Shown here piece by piece: positions 33,187-44,534 of a DNA stretch of 64,000 nt. Numbering within the stretch: position 1 is the first letter of the stretch; each line of letters starts with the position of its first letter. This stretch comes from Hyperoodon ampullatus (lineage: Eukaryota; Chordata; Mammalia; Artiodactyla; Ziphiidae). The notes beneath the pieces were generated by a model. The model did not search any database, was not told the origin of the DNA, and saw only the letters and a program-made list of their open reading frames with translations. The stretch is from positions 71,943,783 through 72,007,782 of the forward strand of contig OX457063.1 in NCBI GenBank assembly GCA_949752795.1, read 5' to 3'. The translations under genes and the position numbers were made by a program.

Positions 33187-36100
33187 TTGAAACTTTTTTG
33201 TAATAAATTAATTACTCTTTGGCTCAGTTGTCTAGCATTTCATTCAAAAGATTTAGCCAGCTAATAGTAGCACAATTCTGTTTAATGTATAATAACAGAG
33301 TCTTAATTTTACTTTTTCTGCTTTTTTACTTTTCAGTGCTTCTTTAATATCTTCTGTCTAACAACTGTGAAGTGGTCAAAAGGCAGGGAAGAGGAGAAAA
33401 GCAAAGAGGAAGAATCCACAGGGTGTAAATAATCCACAAACAGGCTAATTGGTCCCTGGATAATTGGTGATTCTCTACAGCAGCAATGCAATTGAGATTT
33501 CCAGAAAAATGAAAATACTTGATTTATATCTGTTCAAATTTTGTTTTCAAGCATAAAAGTACCAATAAGACAGGCTTAAATATTTGATCAGTATCTCTAA
33601 TCTATATTTACTTGCTAAATATTTGCATATTGCTATTGTCTGCCTTATCATGCAGTTGTATTTTCATTCACTTATAACTGAACAAAATCCTAACTAATAT
33701 GGCACTGGAAATAGGGACTAGAAGCCATCTATTCTCTGTACCTATTTTTTCTTCTGTGTATTGGGATTCTGGCTCAGCTCTACCAGTGACAAGCTGTACG
33801 GCCTTGGTCAGTTACTTTATCACCATTATGCAATAGTCTTTTCATTTCTTAAATTAGAATACAACATTAAGGTATTTACACATTCACAAAAACATATAAA
33901 GGGTGCCTATTTCATGAAAGACATCATGATTGACCATGAGAGAAATGCCATGAATAACTAAGTCACAACCTTTGTTTTGAGAGCTAACATTTTGGTAAGA
34001 GAGAACATTATGAAGACAAATAAATATAATGAAAAATCCTGCAATTTCTACTTAAAAATTTGCAAACAAAGTACAATGGGTATTAAGAGATTAACTTCAA
34101 TTTAGAAGGGAACATAAAAGAGTGCATTATTGGGAAAATAGTATTTGATCTGGACCTCCAGAGACTGTTAAAATTTTGACAGCCTAGGATGTTATAACTG
34201 ATGGGAAATTACAAAGAAAAGAAAAGAAGGTACAAGCTGTGGAGCTGGAAAACACAAGTAATGTATAGGGAACTGTGTGTGGTGCTGTTTGGTGGCAACA
34301 TTTAGTGTATGTAAATGAGTTGTTGGACACAGGTTGAAAAGCAAGCTGGGACTTTAAAGTTCAGGAAGAACAGGATTTGATAGTGAATATTTTATCCAGC
34401 AGGGTGATTGTTCTTTAGAAATATTTGACTTGACATAATGTGTCGTGTTAATAAAGAAAAGAGATTCTAGGTGGGTGGAATTAGTGAAGAGGCTATTTGA
34501 GGGATCTTGTTGAAAAGCTATTGGTAACTGAACTAGGGTGGTAGTAATAGAAATTGTAAAAAGGAATAGATGTAAAAGATATTCCAGCTACAAAAAGTAC
34601 ACAACTGAAAGTGTAAACAGACATGTTTCCCAGGTAGAGAGAGAATCAAAAATGCTATTTCAAGTTGGTTGAGTGGAGAAGGATAGTTCCATTAAATGAA
34701 ATAAAGAAATCCAGAGAGGAGTCGATATGTAGCTAAGTTATCTATAATTGCACATGTTGACTTTGAAGTTCCAATAGTTAACCAATTAGTCACTGAATGA
34801 TGTATAACTGAGTTTCCAGGGAGAATTTGAGGTTGGAAATAGTACCTTTGTTCAAACTATAAAAGTGGATGAATTCATCAAAGAAAACAGGTAAAGAACA
34901 AAGATGTGGCCTGAGAATAACACCACAATTTGGAAGTTTAAGAATAAAGTATGGGCCACATAACAAGAGTGGTTAAGGTACCAAAAAAGAGCACAAGTAG
35001 TAAATGGTCCCAGAAAAAAAATAAAGGAAAGAAAAAGGGTGTTTAAGTGTTTTATATATGGCAGAGAGGTAAAGCAGGTAAAGAAGCAATAGCAAATACA
35101 AAACTCACATTAGCTTAGAGAACTCCCATAGAGTGGGAGTAACCAATGCTAAATTTAATCTCTAAATTTCGACCTAGACTTCTATGGTGAATAATTTTTA
35201 GGATCAAACAAAAGTGCATAAAAATTTTAAGCTTGGTTGATGAGAGAGTACTGATGCTATTAATGGAAACATGGATGTGATAGAGTGCTAAGTATTAACA
35301 CAGACGCTCCTAGTCTTTAATAAATAAAAAAATCTCAACTCTCTGTGATGATTAATACAGCTACTGCTTCTTGTTGGATCACTAGGAAATCCCGCTCAAT
35401 GTCACCTCTATCTATATGATATAACATATATTTATTTTATAGTGAAGTAAAAACATTTCCATCCCATTTAAATTCCTATAACACTGACCCAATGTTTAGT
35501 GCATTTAAGTTAAAGATAGATTTTTTGCAAGCCTATTCCTTGTAAATATATTCTTGGTGCATCTATGTGACCTGAGGTAGAATCTGGGAGTTAAGAATGG
35601 ACTGTGGTGCACAGAGCTTGTCTACACTGCAAGGCTTTGAGTGTAGCGGATTCTTGAGGTAACATATTTTGGAAACTCTAGTTTAATATCAACTTGATTT
35701 CACAGCTTCTTTGGTCTAGAGAATTCCAGGACACAGGAACATTCCAATGTCTAGAAAGGCTTAGAAGTGACAAAGATATCTGGGGTCTTTTAGACAAAGA
35801 CATTTCAAGTCTATCATATTTCCTAGATAACAAGAGTAAATACATGCTTTAATGGTTTACAAAAACCATAAATGGTTTTGTATTTCAAATCTACTAAATA
35901 GAGACCAAGGAACACTGTTTTCGACTTGTGCCTACATGACAGTATGAGGGCACAACATATAATTTAGCTATATTTGTCTTGATTTCAAAGAAGGATATGT
36001 ACTTAACTATTTTTGGTTTGGAATTTTTCTCTTTAGATTTTCCATCTTTAACAATTCTGCTTGTGAAGAACTGTCCACAGTTCTATACTGAAAGGAGCAT

Positions 36101-36419
36101 AATTCACTTAAAAGGTTATTTCTGAACTCTGACCACATTAACTTGATTGCAACACAGAGGAAGTATACATGCTAGAATTAATTTATTTCCTAAGAAACTA
36201 TGGTATGAGGAATAGAGGTATCCATGTGTTCTCCCTCTCAGTTCCATCTTATGCCTTTCAGTTGTACCCATCAGTATTTCGTGCTCACACCCATCATTCT
36301 TGTCAAGCGCACTTAACCTCTGAGCTCATGATTATGTCTCATTTTTCCCTCACTGCCATACATGTTAGACACATTCCAATTCCACGTCTTTGGTAAAATA
36401 TAAGAGCTAAGATCCACTG
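33187..36419. other. 3.2 kb without gene; MIR at 33765 and weak ancient repeat
   Basis: 34330-34760 has phrases in the same order as a mammalian-wide repeat also suspected near 1800 and 10300 ('gaagaacaggatttgatag', 'gaggctatttgagggatc', 'aactagggtggtagtaat'). I cannot name the family. The rest shows no gene, tail or termini. Confidence 0.4.
33765..33870 (+). mobile_element. MIR SINE core fragment
   Basis: 'ttctggctcagctctaccag', 'tgacaagctgt' and 'ggccttggtcagttacttta' match the MIR core in plus orientation with the usual spacing. Confidence 0.8.
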
Positions 36420-36765
36420 AGTATTTTCTGAGTGTCAGGCATTGTAGTGAGCATTAGAGAAATCAACTCAATTCATTCTCAAAATAACCTAAGGTAATAA
36501 AGAGTCTGACTCCATTTTTGATGTTAGATGGCTGACGACTTTCAAGCCCCACACCACCTCTCCCCTTCTGCCCTGCATCTGGGCAAGCTGTGATATGAAA
36601 GATCAGGTTAAAAAAAAAAAAAGAACGAAAGAAAGACCAGGTACTCCTTCTTTTGAATTGACTCAAGTTTTCCAAGGATCCACACCTAAGAGGGGGCAGG
36701 ATCTGCATTTAAACTCAGACGGTCTGGTTTCAGAGCCTAGACCATCACTGTTACACTAATCTGCC
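36420..36765 (-). mobile_element. MIR SINE split by about 170 bp
   Basis: 36430-36525 reads the reverse of the MIR 3' part ('gtgtcaggcattgtagtgag', 'cattctcaaaataacc'). 36695-36765 reads the reverse of its 5' part ('tttaaactcagacggtctgg', 'agagcctagaccatcactgt'). The intervening 36526-36694 is non-MIR and includes an A-rich tract (36610-36635), so it may be a small retro-insertion in plus orientation or a decayed MIR middle. Confidence 0.65.
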
Positions 36766-39380
36766 TTATTTCATCCAATAGAAATATTCTTAAATGAACA
36801 TCAATAATCATGGTATTATACCTGAATATATTAAAATACATTAGGATAATAAAATAAATAATGTGAGCTTATAGGTTCAGTGCTGATATTATGTGAACAG
36901 AAATGTTCTTTGTGGTAATACCTTGTATTTTATAATTAAAATTATGTATAAGTGTGAAATATTTGAGGCTAGTTTAGCTCTCTATAGTAAAATAAATAAA
37001 TAAAAACACTTTAGAGGCTCAGGGGACTTGCACTTATTATTAACTGTCAATTTAAATTTATTTTGTTATATTAATTTATTAGGCTTGATAACCTTTAAAG
37101 ATACAGCCACCTGAGCTTAAGTTTATTTTAATAATCTAAAAATTTAAGTCACCTGAGTCAAAAACTTTCAGTGACATAAGATTCTAGCCTAGAAGATTTT
37201 TTCTTGCTTTCTGTTTTAGCTGCTCATCTTCAACAGTCAACACAACCCAATCTTTACTAGCACTGTTAGAATTGACATTGGAATCTGCAGCAGTATTTGT
37301 CTTAATCCAATATTTGTCTCATTCCCAGTTCTTACTCTCAGTATTTACCTTATTCCCGAGTGTTTTAATTTTTGTATTTGTTATATGCCTTTTCTTCTCC
37401 CAGAGACTCATCTTATCAGGTTTTCTCTCATTGCATCTGTAAATGACGGTGCAGCGTATGCATGTGTAATGTGGGGGATTGCAAAGTTCCAAATAATGAC
37501 TAGATGAGCTCAGCAGGTGAATTCAGAATTACCAAGTCATTGCCCTCAACTTTCATGAGTTTAAACAGCAGTGATGAATAGTCATGGTGTATGGGCTTGG
37601 CGAGATCTCAGGCCTGGAAAAAAAGGTAACTGCTTATAAATCGTTAGGTAAAGTAGCTTCAACTTTAGTCCCCTTCCTTCCTTCCTTCTTTTGACACTTC
37701 CCCTTTATTTCCCAAATATAAAGAATATTCCCAGGAGAAATTTTGTACTGGAGGATTTAAACTATACTAATATAGACCAAGAGAAGGGAAAACATTGTGA
37801 ATTTCATTCATTGTACAGTTAGAATAATTCATAGAACAGTAAAATAAAATAAGGTCTTTATCTTTTTAAATATAATACAATAAAAACAACAATATAGGAT
37901 TTATCATAAAAATAAAATCAAGGAGTAGCCTTCATGGTATCAGACTTTTAATCATGATTTATGTTAAGTAATTGCATAATTTTAGCAAATATACTATAGT
38001 CAATACTGAAACAAAATAATTTGGTAAATTTGTTATCTTACAAATTTAGTTTCCCTTTCAAAAAAATGAGTGGCAAAAAGCAATTTTAATTTGCAGAAAT
38101 AAACGTACCTGATGTGTGTGTGTGTGTGTGTGTGTGTGTGAACAACCTTTTTTTCAGCCTGATGGGAATGATACACTTGAATAGAAAAAATTATGAAGTG
38201 GGAGTAAAAGTGTTGAATTATTGGGGGGAGGTGATTTTCTGATAACCATAGAAGATCTACACAAGGAAAGAAGAGAGATGAAATCTGAATATCTAATGAA
38301 GAACATGAGTCTTTCTTCTATTGAAAAATTTAAAAAATATGATTCACAACACATATGCATAGTTAAAATCTACTTCCTTAAAGGGATAAAATATTTTTTG
38401 TATTATGCTTCATTCAATGACATTTGAATGGGTCCAGATAAACTAAGTTTAAACAGCATTGCTGATTATATATAAATAAAAGAATAAGGAGATATTTTCA
38501 CATTTCACCACTTGCAAAATTATGAAAGGAACCACCCTGGATTGTCCTCTTGAAGCTCCATGGTGAATTATTCAGATTTAAGAAAGGTACTGTGAGGGAT
38601 TTCTATGTCCTATAACAGGCTTCCTCTCTATTCAAACCTCCAACACCTTCCTTATTGCTGTTTTCAGACCATGTATTTGGGTGATAAAATTGAAGCAAAT
38701 ACTAAAAGAGAAAACTCATTAACTTACCTTTCTAAGCCATTTATTGCAAGTAAGTAGGCATTTTCAGGATTTCTTTAAAATTTTGCATGTGTTAGAACTG
38801 TGTCTTCTTCCAATCAGCCTGGAATTGGACAATGGATAAGGGAGAAGCACAGTGGACAATTTCTAGAAAAGGGGTTGATAGGAAGAGACATATTAAGACA
38901 CTTCTGGTATTGCATAATGAGCAAAACACTGAATGACAAACTAAAATCTGAAACAGAGATGGAGAATGTGAACTATACAAGGAGGGCTCAAGATCATGTG
39001 TCACCTTTGCAATGTTCCTGGAGATTGAGAGACCAGCACTTGTTGGTAATATTATGAAAAATTTGTATCTCATCTAGAATACATATTTCTGGGTCCAAGT
39101 GTTACTTCTACCGATAGGTGATGCTATATTAGTGATACTGTCAGCAAATTTTTGGATTGTGTTCTCTATCAGTTAAAACAAATTTTGAGTACACTTAATA
39201 AATATATTTATTATCCATTGTTATATTAAACACGTATTTATATTATAAAATATACAAAAATGAAATTTGGAAAGGTGTGGAAAAATTATGTATGACTGTT
39301 TGCTGTCTAGTGGATTGTCACCACACCCCTTCTCACCCCAACAATGTGCATACCTGACTTTGAAGACCATTAATATATAG
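36766..39380. other. 2.6 kb without gene; one (TG)n tract
   Basis: No gene or named interspersed repeat is supported. Frames at 38792-39073 (minus) and 38800-39057 (plus) are mutually overlapping and resemble no known protein. Confidence 0.45.
38114..38140. repeat. (TG)n microsatellite
   Basis: About 13 perfect TG units, plus strand. Confidence 0.95.
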
Positions 39381-39720
39381 CAAGCATCAGCAAACCATAG
39401 AGTGAATGCCAAATCTGGCCTGCCTTTTGATTTTTGTACATTTCATGAATTAACAATGCTTTTTATACTTTAAAATGGTTGGAAAAAATCAAAAGAAAAA
39501 TATGATTTTGTGACATATGAAAAGTATATGAAACATAAATTCCAGTATCCATAAATAAAAGTTTATTGGCCTAGAGTAACATTCATTTGCTTACTTAACA
39601 TCTATGGCTGTTTTGTGGCTATAATGGCAAAAATGAATAGTTGTGACAGAGACTTTATATCTCACAAAACCTTAAGTATTTACTGACTCTTTAACAAAAA
39701 AAAAAGTTTGCTGACACTTG
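39381..39720 (-). mobile_element. hAT-Charlie-type nonautonomous DNA transposon
   Basis: Imperfect terminal inverted repeats: 'caagcatcagcaaac' at 39381 and its counterpart 'gtttgctgacacttg' at 39706-39720 (two mismatches in 15). Internal phrases 'gccaaatctggcctgcc', 'ataaaagtttattgg', 'ctatggctgttttgtggct' and 'ttgtgacagagactttatat' follow the mammalian hAT family whose ends read 'tcggcaaac'. Length is 340 bp. The 8-bp flanks 'atatatag' and 'atttagag' agree at 6 of 8, compatible with an old hAT target duplication. No transposase remains. Confidence 0.85.
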
Positions 39721-40302
39721 ATTTAGAGGATAATGCTGTGTTCCGTATAAATCCCTTCCCTTCAGCTCAGACAAGCTACTTTTACATTCAAGACCGTTCT
39801 CTTCATCAAATTGTATACCTCTTTATTTTCCTTCTATTTTCTAATATTCTAGAGCTGACACCTAAGTCAGATGATCCCAACAGTTGATAAGTGCTGACTC
39901 ATATGAAACTGGTTTTTACTTTGAACAAAAATATAGAAAACAAACCTAGAACAACTAGAAGCATTCATGGATTTTCATTGTCAACAACAAAAAATGTTTT
40001 CCACATTTTCACTCTTTCTGTGCCCCTTCTGATTTATTATTTTTCCTTCTCATCTCATCTTCTTCAGGTATGCTGACCTACAAAGTGGACGTCCTTGCTT
40101 TCTTGGCTTCCTTGTTCTTGACCAATGGGTGACACCAGAAAAATACTGGGCAAATGGTTAAAGTATGTATTTCCTAGTTTCTTCCCTAGGCTGCTTGCAT
40201 CTCTGCCTTTGGTCTGAGATTATGGAGATAAAGGCAACTTTGTAGTTCAACATTTCTTTGGGTATTTTAATCTAAAACCTACAAATGCACGTTTACATTT
40301 TT
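39721..40302. other. No gene or named repeat seen
   Basis: Short stop-rich frames only. Confidence 0.45.
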
Positions 40303-40314
40303 TAGTATATTATT

Positions 40315-40524
40315 ATTATTATTATTATTTTTGCTGTACGCGGGCCTTTCACTGTTGTGACCTCTCCTGTTGTGGAGCACAGGGTCCGGATGTGCAGGCT
40401 CAGTGGCCATGGCTCACGGGCCCAGCCGCTCCATGGCATGTGGGATCCTCCCGGACCGGGGCACAAACCCATGTCCCCTGCATCGGCAGGGGGACTCCTA
40501 ACCACTGCGCCACCAGGGAAGCCC
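40315..40524 (-). mobile_element. CHR-type tRNA-derived SINE
   Basis: Reverse orientation: an (ATT)n-rich tail replaces the usual T run, then 'gctgtacgcgggcctttcac', 'tgtgggatcctcccgg' and head 'caccagggaagccc'. Target duplication 'tagtatattatt' (40303-40314) and 'taatatattatt' (40525-40536), one mismatch. The tail is an expanded trinucleotide repeat, which is common in older SINE tails. Confidence 0.96.
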
Positions 40525-40536
40525 TAATATATTATT

Positions 40537-41390
40537 TTTTAATGTTGAACCAAACTTACTTTTTAAAGAATATATATTCTAGTAATATTTACTAATTTTC
40601 TATTGAGACTGGCAAAGAACTGACTTCCAAGCTAAGTCTCCACAAAATGGAAAATAGTAAGTATTAATATGTATAATTGGTATTTCTTTTAGAACTTACA
40701 AAATGTCAAGGTTTCTCCTTTTATAATCTTCTGGACCCCCCCCAATAAAAAAATGAATAAAATTTTTTCTGTATAACAGAAACCAATATACAAAATATTT
40801 AGAACTTACATGGACAGGTATATATTGTATTTGCATGTTAGTATCCATATGAAATTCTTGTTATGTTTTATATATTTAGAAAGAATAAAATGATGGAGAA
40901 ATAAATAAAATGGATTATAAAATTGAATAGCTGACAAATATACTTTATGCTTCATGAATGCCATATTGCTGATGAATATAAGGGACTTCTTTCACCTTTA
41001 TTTCCATAAGAAAGAATATGCTATTGATGAATAATGAGCTAGATTGGGTCACGGAGTGATGAGGAGTCTAGTCTAAGACCTCTATATTTCATGTCACTAC
41101 TTAGAATAGAGCTTGTCTTCTCAGAATAGAATTTTTCTTGAATTGGCTAAAAAAAGTCATATAGTCCATGAAGCTGTCTGCACTACCATCTGGGAAGGGA
41201 ATTACAATATGGAAATAATATTCTGTGGTGGAATCCTTTGCGGTTCACTAAGGTGGACAGCACAGACCAGTTGCATTTTAACAGATGTGCAAAATTTTTT
41301 GCAAGTTGCCTTTTGTGTTTCCATGGTTTCAAATGAAATAAGGTACTGAATTTGCTGTGTAAAACCAAAAATGAAAAATATAAATTCTTT
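40537..41390. other. No gene or named repeat seen
   Basis: AT-rich; a C8 run lies near 40736-40743. No coding signal. Confidence 0.45.
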
Positions 41391-41403
41391 AACCGCAATT
41401 TTT

Positions 41404-41606
41404 TTTTTTTTTTGCGGTACGCGGTCCTCTCACTGTTGTGGCCTCTCCCGTTGCGAAGCACAGGCTCCGGACGCGCAGGCTCAGTGGCCATGGCTCATGG
41501 GCCTAGCCGCTCGGCGGCATGTGGGATCTTCCCAGACCGGGGCACAAACCCGTGTCCCCTGCATCGGCAGGCGGACTCTCAAGCACTGCGCCACCAGGGA
41601 AGCCCA
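41404..41606 (-). mobile_element. CHR-type tRNA-derived SINE
   Basis: Reverse orientation with T run, 'tgcggtacgcggtcctctca', 'tgtgggatcttcccag' and head 'caccagggaagccc'. Target duplication 'aaccgcaattttt' (41391-41403) and 'aaccacaattttt' (41607-41619), one mismatch. Confidence 0.97.
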
Positions 41607-41677
41607 AACCACAATTTTTATTAGTCTTTCATAGGATATTGCACACCCACAGCAGATTGTTAAAGTATACTCATATT

Positions 41678-41777
41678 GGAGGGTGGGAGGGAGGGAGACG
41701 CAAGAGGGAAGGGATGTGGGAACAGATGTATATGTATGACTGATTCACTTTGTTATAAAGCAGAAACTAAAAAAAAA
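41678..41777 (+). mobile_element. Very short 5'-truncated L1 insertion
   Basis: Only the last 100 bp of L1 3'UTR plus A tail is present ('gggagacgcaagagggaagg', 'ctgattcactttgttataaa'). It is flanked by a perfect 16-bp duplication 'aaagtatactcatatt' (41662-41677 and 41778-41793), although up to three As may belong to the tail. It is a bona fide independent L1 event. Confidence 0.95.
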
Positions 41778-41793
41778 AAAGTATACTCATATT

Positions 41794-42548
41794 AATGGAG
41801 ACACTGGCATATAGATATATTAATTAATAATGTTTATTGCATTTAAGAAATTCATCATGCAACAAGGTGACTGTTAAAATATGGAGCTGATTTAAAAAAT
41901 TAAAAGTAGTGAATGACCTAAAATTATCTTTTTAATGGGGCCAGACTTAATAGAAAAAAGTTAACCTATTAAATGTAATAATTGCAAGCATCTAGAGCCC
42001 TGATATATATAAATAATTTTTGAATTTGTGATCTCTAGAATTTTCTAATAATTTCTTCAGATATTTTCTTAACTGTTTTTCCTTTTTTGTAATATCCTAT
42101 CATGCCTTATAGAGTGACTTCTTTCTAACATGAGAAATTTATTTAGCTAATGAAACTGAAAAACAAAAGAGCAGAAAAAAGACACCAAAATAATCTTCTC
42201 TAGACCCAGTCTTCATCTCTGATGTAGCCCACTACTTTTCCTTTGTTAAAAATCTGTCTCCAATAAGTACAATAATTAGCTTTTATACAGTAGACATTTT
42301 TCTTTATTTCTTTCTTTTCTATATATTTTTTCTTTTTTCACAGTATTTTACTTTTTACTATGGTTTCTATTTTATATCAATTAAAATTTAAATATATTAT
42401 TATATGGTCTTTGCATTTTTAATAAAATCATGAACCTTCAGATTTGGAAAATATACATCTTGCTCATGATTAATTTAGGAATTCACAGGTAGATACATAC
42501 ATTGCATTAAAACTGCAGAACATTAAGCATAAAAAGAAAGATCTGTAA
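41794..42548. other. AT-rich sequence, nothing recognised
   Basis: No gene or named repeat is supported. Confidence 0.45.
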
Positions 42549-42559
42549 AAATTCCATTT

Positions 42560-43102
42560 ACAGATGAATGGATAAAGATGTGTCACATATAAACAATGGA
42601 ATATTACTCAGCCATAAAAAGAAACAAAATTGAGTTATTTGTAGTGAGGTGGATGGACCTAGAGTCTGTCATACAGAGTGAAGTAAGTCAGAAAGAGAAA
42701 AACAAATACCATATGTTAACACATATAAACAGAATCTAAAAAAAAAAAAGTGGTTCTGAAGAACCTAGGGGCAGGACAGGAATAAAGATGCAGATGTAAA
42801 GAATGGAGTTGAGGATATGGGGAGAGGGAAGGGTAAGCTGAGACAAAGTGAGAGAGTGGCATTGACATATGTATGCTACCAAAGGTAAAATAACTAGTGG
42901 GAAGCAGCCACATAGCACAGGGAGACCAGTTCGGTGCTTTATGACCACCCAGAGGTGTGTTATAGGGAGGGTGGGAGGGAGACGCAAGAGGGAGGGGATA
43001 TGGGGATATATGTATACGTATAGCTTATTCACTTTTTTATACAGCAGAAACTAGCACAACAATGTAAAGCAATTATACTCCAATAAAGATGTTTAAAAAA
43101 AT
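42560..43102 (+). mobile_element. L1 3' end, 5'-truncated
   Basis: Plus-strand L1: the ORF2 C-terminal codons ('gatgaatggataaagatgtg', 'atggaatattactcagccat', 'gaagtaagtcagaaagag'), then full 3'UTR ('gtgggaagcagccacatagc', 'ggtgggagggagacgcaaga') and 'tactccaataaagatgttt' plus A run. ORF2 is broken. A possible imperfect target duplication ('aaattccatttacaga' at 42549 and 'aaattatctttacaga' at 43119, 13 of 16) leaves about 16 unexplained bases after the tail. Confidence 0.93.
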
Positions 43103-43239
43103 ACCAGGAAAAAATTTTAAATTATCTTTACAGAATAACAATCGTACCAACAAGTGTCTTTACACAGCTGATACCTTAAGATTCTTCAGTAATATATAAA
43201 GTGCTGAGAAAATGATCATTATATTACAGATTCTGTATG

Positions 43240-43410
43240 CTTATAAAGTGTTATTCAAGAGTGAGGGAAAAATAAAGACATTTTCAGACAAAAAAAGTAC
43301 TGAGAGTGTCCCTCATAAAACTGTATTAAATGGACCTCTGAAGGACATTTTTCAAGAAGAAATGAATCAAGAAGGAAGAAATGGGAAACAGGAAGCATGG
43401 CAGAAGAGGG
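43240..43410 (+). mobile_element. Old L1 ORF1 C-terminal fragment
   Basis: The frame starting 43212 reads FKSEGKIKTFSDKKSTE and later LKDIFQEEMNQEG, corresponding to the end of L1 ORF1 (the stretch that in active copies reads roughly EGEIKTFPDKQ). Diverged, with only about 55 codons recognisable. Distinct from the younger L1 just upstream. Confidence 0.65.
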
Positions 43411-44518
43411 GAACTGGCAAATATTATGAAATGATGTCTCTTGCCCATGCTTTATGTTTCCATGTTGACAGACGTCTACCATGTTCTTGGCCCTTTGCCC
43501 CATTCCCTCAATTCCAGTAGGTGGTGAGAGCATGAGCTACAAGATAGGTGAGTTTTTAAAATATTGATAAACTGTGTTTGGCTCAGCTTCTTTCTTTCCT
43601 TTGGGGCTCTTCTTGCCTGAAAAATAGCCGTAGCCAGTTCTATTATTCCAAGATATAAGCAATGTAGGCATCTGTGAGAGAAGTTTGTAGTTTCCCTGTA
43701 CTGTCTCTGACTAGAGGAGAAATGCAATTTGGGAGAGAGCTAAGAAGACTAGCTGACACAATAAGCTATGTTTTCCATTTAACATCACTAGTACTATATA
43801 ATGTACTAAACTACCTGACTCCAGATTAGTCCCTATCTGCTTGACTTTATCTCTTAATTGGTTTCAAATTGGTTATTTACAAAGGAAATATTATCAACTT
43901 CCAGTACAAAGACTAGGAATTACAATAAACTGACACAGAGAGCCATTTGGGAAGCAAAATACCTGGAATTGAACCATATTAATGGGAATTTTAAAATTCA
44001 GAATTTGGTTTAAGGGATTGTTGTATGAGATTTAGACCTTGTCAGGACACCTGGAGCTCCTGATGGTTCTCTACACAGTATTTTTATTTTAAGTTAAAGC
44101 TGTAGGCATGGACCTTAGGTCTCATGAGTGCTTGAATTACAATCTTAGCACATGGATGTTAGAACGTGACAGCCTTAGCAAACGCGAGAATGGCTTTCTG
44201 AGTCCTTAGCAATTAGAAACTGCTGAGTCAAACATACAAAAAAAGAAAGTTGATATGCATGCTTTTTAGACTTTAGAGTGCTTTTTTCTTTTCTTTTTTC
44301 TTTTTTCTTTTTGCATTTTTGCTGTATTTGCTGGCAGAGAGACCAGGGACTTTAAATGGAAAAACAGTTTTGTGTTATGTTCATTAAGAGCCCTATTGAA
44401 CATATAGCTTTAATGTGTAGGTGTCAGGCAGTGCTAGATGAACTGTCCCCATTTCTTTTTATCTTAAATGTTGCTTTAAATCAGATTTGAGGACAAGAGA
44501 AGAAACTCTGAAAGAGGC
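43411..44518. other. No gene or named repeat seen
   Basis: Moderately complex sequence. A T-rich low-complexity patch lies at 44282-44330. Frames are short. Confidence 0.45.
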
Positions 44519-44534
44519 TGACCTTGGATATTTA
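44519..44534. repeat. Target site duplication of 3.2-kb L1, left
   Basis: 'tgaccttggatattta', an exact match to 47737-47752. Confidence 0.95.
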
